Origin: Massilia rubra
GTDB lineage: Bacteria > Pseudomonadota > Gammaproteobacteria > Burkholderiales > Burkholderiaceae_D
DNA length: 64,000 nt
Assembly: GCF_011682065.1 (NCBI RefSeq)
Contig: NZ_VUYU01000002.1
Span: forward strand, 473,553-537,552
Reading direction: 5' to 3'
Position numbers and translations under genes: made by a program. The notes beneath the pieces are model-generated. The model saw nothing but the letters and a program-made list of their open reading frames with translations. It was not told where the DNA came from and did no database searches. Shown one piece after another: positions 59,891 through 64,000 of the stretch. How positions within the stretch are numbered: position 1 is the first letter of the stretch; each line of letters starts with the position of its first letter.

Positions 59891-60241
59891 ATGAAGAACC
59901 GCTTGACCAAATTGGGTCTCATAGGCCTCGTCCTCGCCATGGCGATGACGCTGGCGTTCCTGTCGGCCTTTGTCGAGCGCACGGGCCCCCAACTGGCACA
60001 GTACGGCAATCTGTGTGGACCAGCCGCTACAGATCCCTGCTACAAACCCGTGTTAAAGGGCGGCTTCCCGGTCGCATACCTGCTTGACGCACCGGGGGTA
60101 TCCCGGGAGCGCCAACTCGCGTTCGTCGAGGACCATCTGTCCCCGGCGGGCCTGATCCTCGACGTCGCTGTTTACTTCGTCACCCTGCTGATCGCCCTGT
60201 TCGTTGCACGGGGACGATCACTGAGCACGGATTGTCCTTAA
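59891..60241 (+). CDS. Small membrane protein, unknown
   Basis: 116 residues. Two hydrophobic segments (about 9-27 and 88-107) flank a hydrophilic loop with cysteines at CGPAATDPC and FVEDHLSPAG. The first may be a signal anchor. No family recognised; no linked gene. Confidence 0.45.
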   Translation: MKNRLTKLGLIGLVLAMAMTLAFLSAFVERTGPQLAQYGNLCGPAATDPCYKPVLKGGFPVAYLLDAPGVSRERQLAFVEDHLSPAGLILDVAVYFVTLLIALFVARGRSLSTDCP

Positions 60242-60291
60242 CCCGGTTTTCCGTTCTTATGAAAAGCATATTGTTATGCGGAGTAAACTGA

Positions 60292-60560
60292 CTTGCCAAA
60301 GTACCTACCATCCGCATCAGTGGGGCGCTGATCGCGTCCTGCGACCCGTCGGTCCCGCTCGGCGCGCGCGACCGCGCAATTCTGTTGCTGATCGCCCGGC
60401 TAGGCTTGCGTGCAAGTGACGTCAGTAGTCTGCCATATTCTCAGTTGCTTTGGTCCAAGAACACTGTGCGAGTGGCTGGCAAGAATCGCAGGGAAGTCGA
60501 ACTGCCATTGCCGCAGGAGGTTGGCGACGCCATCCTGCATGATCGCCAGCACCGACGGCC
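60292..60560 (+). pseudogene. Relic of a tyrosine recombinase
   Basis: One frame reads LGARDRAILLLIARLGLRASDVSSL, then WSKNTVRVAGKNRREVELPLPQEVGDAIL. This is the front half of a phage-integrase catalytic domain, with the first Arg (GLRASDV) and a KNRR lysine. The C-terminal HxxR and Tyr motifs are missing, and a stop precedes the fragment. It marks a former mobile element. Confidence 0.7.
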
Positions 60561-60786
60561 ATATTTTCGTGGCGCATCGAACCGGCCAGCTGTGGGGCCG
60601 CGCCATTGTTGTATCGGGTACAATCGACGGCAATCGGCCAGAAGCAGACGGTCGACGCTTGGCGTCGCTGACTGCTCTTGCTTGCGTCGGCATAGCTACC
60701 CGGGGAATCGGCCAGAACGGGCGGCGCCGTTCGAGCGCATCCGAAAGCGGCCTCATTCTGACTCTTAACCAAACCATAGATCCCTC

Positions 60787-61803
60787 ATGGAAGTCCTCGT
60801 ATTGATCTTGGCAGTCGTCACATTCGCTCTCTGGGCAATGAGTGTTGCGTCGCGCAGTGCAGCGGACGAACTGGCTGCAGCGCGGCTGCGCGCGCTGTCG
60901 ATGGCGAACGTAGACGCGATGAATGGAATCGAGTTCGAGCACTACGCCGCAGCCTTGCTGGCTAACGAAGGATTCACCGACGTGCAGGTTACGCGGGCGT
61001 CCGGCGACAACGGCGTCGACATCATGGCCACGCGCGGTGAGAAGCGCTACGCTATCCAAGCAAAGCGTTACAAGGGAACGGTATCTCGACGCGCTGTCAG
61101 CGATGCCGTGGCCGGGATGCTCCCGTATGGCTGCAACGCATGCATGGTGATCACGAGCGGCCACCTGTCCCCCAAGGCGATGGACTTCGCGCGCGCTCAC
61201 CAATGCGAGATCGTCGATCGTGATGTGCTCGCGGACTGGGTGATGCGGTTCCGACGGGAAGAGCCGTTGACGCAGTACGGCGGCAGCGGCCAGCCAACCG
61301 AACCCACGTACCACCCCGATACCCAGGCGCGCGCCGGTGCGGTTTCGGTAACCGGATCGATCGACGTCACGGCCGGACGTGGAGCGGCGAGCGCCACGCC
61401 CGTCCCTGCCGCAGTTATGACCGAGATCAAGCAATACGCACGTTCGCAACACCCGACCGATTATTCGACAGCGGCATACGTCGTCCGAGAAGCAATAAAC
61501 GACTACCGCGCATTGCGCGAACTGGCCGCGCCGTACATGCCCCACGAGGTGTACCAACGTGTCGTAGCCAACGCCGCCGAGAGCCATCCAGCGGACTATT
61601 CGACCCAGCTCTACGTGGTTAAGGACCAGCTCGAATCATATCGCGCGCTGCAGCAGCTCGAGGCCAGTCCGACGCCGCCGGCGGTTGTGCGGCAGGTCAC
61701 TGCCGAGGCTGAAGAAAATCATCCGGACGATTTTTCAACGCAAATCTACGTGATGAACGACCAGATCCGCTCTTATGTGGAGCTCCAACAAATCGGACGA
61801 TAG
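60787..61803 (+). CDS. Membrane-anchored Mrr-type nuclease with three 45-residue repeats
   Basis: 338 residues. An N-terminal membrane helix (about 2-20) is followed by a Mrr-type endonuclease domain (about 45-155): MNGIEFEHYAAALLANEGF, the metal-binding Asp in SGDNGVDIMA and the IQAKRY motif (Q-x-K) of the PD-(D/E)xK fold. The C-terminal part holds three copies of an HPxDxSTxxYV..YxxL unit, with the His at residues 222, 267 and 312, an exact 45-residue period. Mrr nucleases cut modified DNA. The repeats may sense a partner or nucleic acid. It lies next to integrase relics. Confidence 0.8.
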   Translation: MEVLVLILAVVTFALWAMSVASRSAADELAAARLRALSMANVDAMNGIEFEHYAAALLANEGFTDVQVTRASGDNGVDIMATRGEKRYAIQAKRYKGTVSRRAVSDAVAGMLPYGCNACMVITSGHLSPKAMDFARAHQCEIVDRDVLADWVMRFRREEPLTQYGGSGQPTEPTYHPDTQARAGAVSVTGSIDVTAGRGAASATPVPAAVMTEIKQYARSQHPTDYSTAAYVVREAINDYRALRELAAPYMPHEVYQRVVANAAESHPADYSTQLYVVKDQLESYRALQQLEASPTPPAVVRQVTAEAEENHPDDFSTQIYVMNDQIRSYVELQQIGR

Positions 61804-61962
61804 AACGCGGATCGCCTGCTCGCTTAGAACGCCTAACAAAATCCATTAGTTATTCTAAAAGCAAGAACGGCGTACACTGAGCCTTTCTTACGTCCGTTAT
61901 CGGCCCAAAAGCCGCCATTTATATCGCTGCACTCATTTGTAATTGCCAATAGATCGGACAAC

Positions 61963-62394
61963 ATGCGTCGTCAAATCATTCATCTCGCACTGGGATCTGC
62001 AGCGGCCCTGCTTACCTCCAGTGCGCGTGCGGAAAACAGGTCAGCCATGAAACCCGGTCAATTGCGGCCAAATGAATTTGAAGTCGCCGTCCTTCAACGA
62101 ATATCAGACGACTTGCCATGCATTCGTCCCTATATTTTGAAGCTTCATGTACTTAGTAGGGAATTTACTGGCGTCGGGAGCTACACAAACTTCGCAGCGC
62201 TCCCCGAAACCTTTTTCGGATCGAGTAAGAGCCCGATCTCCCTCACTTCTGGAATTTCAATGCCAGGGGTCGCAAATGGAATGGGAGCCATGTTATTTTT
62301 TGAGGCGAGCCGTTCCTTGGTTCTCGAAACCTTTACGTTTGCCGACGATTTTTGGGATGGGGATTACACCGGCTTTTCATTACAGACCACTTGA
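61963..62394 (+). CDS. Small secreted protein, unknown
   Basis: 143 residues with a signal peptide (IIHLALGSAAALLTSSARA). The mature part has a SLTSGISMPGVANGMG stretch and an aromatic-rich end (FADDFWDGDYTGFSLQ). No family recognised. GC lower than average. Confidence 0.45.
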   Translation: MRRQIIHLALGSAAALLTSSARAENRSAMKPGQLRPNEFEVAVLQRISDDLPCIRPYILKLHVLSREFTGVGSYTNFAALPETFFGSSKSPISLTSGISMPGVANGMGAMLFFEASRSLVLETFTFADDFWDGDYTGFSLQTT

Positions 62395-62588
62395 GCCTCC
62401 TTAGCTGACGAGCGACAAAAAACTGCTATTGTGTGAATCTGCAGGGTTACCCTGCCCACCTCCGTATGTCCGCAAAGGGGCGGATGCAGCCGCTCGCCGA
62501 CGAGCAGCATTATGTCGAGTAAAATGGCAACATTCGGCCAAGAGCGGTCATAGATTTACGGCTTCCACTAACAAGAGATTAAAAAAAA

Positions 62589-63146
62589 TTGAATGCAAAC
62601 GAACTCGAGTTGTTTTTGAGCGAAGTACGCCCTGTGCTGATCGAGGCGATTTGCATAGGGGTGCAAGAACACGTTGAATCTCTGCGGTGCAAGGGAATCG
62701 ACTTTTACGCGTATGCACTGTTGCCAGGCGAGGTTTACGATTTACATGACATTGTCGCTGTCACGAACAGCCTTACCGACGTCGCCGTCCCAATCGAAGA
62801 CAGCCAATATTCTTACTATCGTTTCTGTGTCGACGAGTGGAAGCATTGGCATTCTGATGGCTTCGCAGCTGCCAACACGGTGATGTTGGAGGCGAACCAA
62901 CGCTTCGCCGCAGCCCATGCGGGTGTTGAGTATGCGATGGATGACGTTCAGATTGCATATGCTAATGGTCTTCTTGACTCGATCCTCTCCGGCATAGATC
63001 AGGCAAAACGGCGTGGTACTTTCGTCGGCACCGATCCGTTCCTAGCGATCTGGATATCCGACTCAGGTAGCGAAATTATCGCCGAGTCAGTCAAACGTCT
63101 TAATAACACCGACGTCTTTGCCGATTTCATGGCTGAATTTGGCTGA
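62589..63146 (+). CDS. DUF4303-like protein
   Basis: 185 residues from a TTG start (the frame has no usable ATG). Segment FYAYALLPGEVYDLHDIVAVTNSLTD is the DUF4303 signature. DUF4303 proteins are often orphan immunity-type proteins. No toxin partner is visible. It lies just before a recombinase remnant. Confidence 0.6.
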   Translation: MNANELELFLSEVRPVLIEAICIGVQEHVESLRCKGIDFYAYALLPGEVYDLHDIVAVTNSLTDVAVPIEDSQYSYYRFCVDEWKHWHSDGFAAANTVMLEANQRFAAAHAGVEYAMDDVQIAYANGLLDSILSGIDQAKRRGTFVGTDPFLAIWISDSGSEIIAESVKRLNNTDVFADFMAEFG

Positions 63147-63222
63147 GAGCGTGACGCGAAAGCTGACCGCTGCCGCGCGACGACGAATGACCGCTGTGGG
63201 GCGGCTGTCGCCGCCCGGAAAC

Positions 63223-63358
63223 CTATGCGTCCGTTTGCTCAGCCATCTCCAGCGCGTCGTCGACTTCAATGCCCAAGTACCGGACGGCGCTTTCAAGACG
63301 CGTATGCCCAAGCAACAGCTGAACCGCCCTGAGATTCTTCGTGCGACGATAAATAAGC
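63223..63358 (-). pseudogene. C-terminal end of a tyrosine recombinase cut by IS66
   Basis: The minus-strand frame reads LIYRRTKNLRAVQLLLGHTRLESAVRYLGIEVDDALEM. This is the end of a XerC/D-type integrase with the catalytic His (LLGHT) and Tyr (VRYLG). Its upstream part is interrupted at 63359 by the left end of the IS66 element. Confidence 0.75.
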
Positions 63359-63433
63359 GTAAGCATCCAGCCCGCCCACCTTTCTTCCGTTCCATAAATT
63401 GTCCACACTGTGATCTTCAACTTGGAGATAGAG

Positions 63434-63730
63434 ATGGCAAATTTGGAACGCGAGTCATTGTGGGAGGAGCGGGTTGCGCAATGGCGCAAGAGCGGCCAGT
63501 CCCAACGCGCCTTTGCAGAGAGCCAGGGCTACTCGCAGCGGCAGCTTAACTATTGGGCGCGCCGCCTGGCCGCGCCCGTCGTGCCGGCGGCGCTGCTGCC
63601 AGTGTCGATTGCAGCCTCCACCGATGCGGCGCCGGCATTGAGCCTGCGTAGTCCCAGTGGCTGGACGCTCACATTGCCGCCGGCCTTGCCTGCCAGTTGG
63701 GTGGCGGCACTGCTGCGCGAGCTGGCATGA
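63434..63730 (+). CDS. tnpA: IS66 accessory protein TnpA
   Basis: 98 residues with the opening SLWEERVAQWRKSGQSQRAFAESQ and YSQRQLNYWARRL, typical of IS66 TnpA helix-turn-helix proteins. Its stop overlaps the tnpB start (ATGA). Confidence 0.88.
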   Translation: MANLERESLWEERVAQWRKSGQSQRAFAESQGYSQRQLNYWARRLAAPVVPAALLPVSIAASTDAAPALSLRSPSGWTLTLPPALPASWVAALLRELA

Positions 63731-64000
63731 AGCTGCAGGTCGAGTCGGTTCGGCTGGCCACCCGGCCCGTCGATATGCGCATCGGCGTCGACGGACTGTC
63801 CCTGCTGGTGCAGCAGGTGCTCGGTTGCCCTCCCTGCGATGGCACGGCCTACGTGTTCAGCAACCGGCGCCGCACGCGCCTCAAATTGGTGTGCTGGGAC
63901 GGAAATGGCGTATGGCTGTGCCTGCGTCGCTTGCATCGCGGCCAGTTCGTGTGGCCGCAGGCCGACGACGCCACCTGGCAAATGAGCGACGAGCAATGGC
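63727..64000 (+). CDS. tnpB: IS66 Orf2 protein TnpB (partial)
   Basis: 91 codons up to the window edge: VRLATRPVDMRIGVDGLSLLVQQ, then AYVFSNRRRTRLKLVCWDGNG and WLCLRRLHRGQFVWP. This is the canonical IS66 Orf2 protein, essential for transposition but of unclear biochemistry. Continues outside the window. Confidence 0.92.
   Translation, partial: MKLQVESVRLATRPVDMRIGVDGLSLLVQQVLGCPPCDGTAYVFSNRRRTRLKLVCWDGNGVWLCLRRLHRGQFVWPQADDATWQMSDEQW

Larger units (their letters stand above)
63359..64000 (+). mobile_element. IS66-family insertion sequence (left end, partial)
   Basis: The terminal repeat begins GTAAGCATCC, like the GTAAGCG ends of IS66 elements. It carries tnpA and tnpB, and the transposase tnpC should lie beyond the window. 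The insertion breaks an integrase gene. The right end and target duplication cannot be seen. Confidence 0.8.

Noticed and set aside
62429..62677. A plus-strand frame overlapping the DUF4303 start
   Set aside because: It overlaps the better-supported DUF4303 gene in another frame and has no family features.
1..64000. CRISPR arrays, tRNA and rRNA genes
   Set aside because: I found no regularly spaced direct repeats of CRISPR type and no recognisable tRNA or rRNA sequence on reading; short RNAs could still be missed without a covariance search.

Overview
The window looks like the chromosome of a high-GC betaproteobacterium, most likely an Oxalobacteraceae member close to Massilia, Duganella or Janthinobacterium. 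This rests on overall protein character and gene repertoire, not on a database match. I saw no rRNA, tRNA or CRISPR array.

Region by region. (1) 0-2.9 kb: a CPA-type membrane antiporter overlapping a secreted protein of unknown role, plus a small regulator-like gene. (2) 2.9-5.2 kb: a decaying TetR regulon (TetR, a frameshifted SDR, an SDR with an internal deletion, and a 33-codon stub of an Old Yellow Enzyme), with an 18-bp perfect palindrome as the likely operator. (3) 5.2-10.2 kb: a tyrosine recombinase preceded by a consensus LexA/SOS box, a frameshifted tandem-HTH LuxR protein, a beta-rich protein, a GH24 lysozyme, a TerC relic and an AI-2E transporter. (4) 10.5-15.7 kb: a lipoprotein joining two discoidin domains to a di-haem oxidoreductase, a small membrane protein and NhaA. 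(5) 15.7-26 kb: a seven-gene minus-strand operon (DUF2170, PspA, small protein, YqiJ-like, flotillin, zinc-ribbon protein, ~1743-aa DUF3686/AAA ATPase) from one near-consensus promoter embedded in paired dyads. This is probably an envelope-stress or membrane-remodelling module. (6) 26-32.6 kb: a SUKH protein, two lower-GC unknown proteins, a second isoleucyl-tRNA synthetase with an unusual leader, a GH26 relic and a free-methionine-sulfoxide reductase. (7) 32.7-37.9 kb: a tight five-gene operon: NrtR-like Nudix regulator, SPFH-SHOCT protein, zinc-ribbon pseudokinase, VWA protein and divergent adenylosuccinate synthetase. I consider this the best candidate for an undescribed system.

(8) 38.9-50.8 kb: a GalNAc catabolic locus. 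An AgaR-like DeoR regulator precedes a TonB-dependent receptor and seven further genes, most joined by ATGA stop/start overlaps: GH27 enzyme, EamA transporter, GatZ/AgaZ, AgaS, BadF-type sugar kinase, secreted amidohydrolase and a second GH27 enzyme. Both GH27 enzymes have CGWG where alpha-galactosidases have CEWG, which suggests alpha-N-acetylgalactosaminidase activity. (9) 50.8-55.3 kb: an esterase-like lipoprotein, a small secreted protein, TerD followed by two perfect hairpins, and a RoxA-like di-haem protein. (10) 55.4-64 kb: an accessory zone with a tyrosine recombinase divergent from a KfrA-like coiled-coil DNA-binding protein across an iteron-like region, a chemoreceptor, integrase relics, a membrane-anchored Mrr-type nuclease with three exact 45-residue repeats, a DUF4303 protein and an IS66 element inserted into another recombinase gene.
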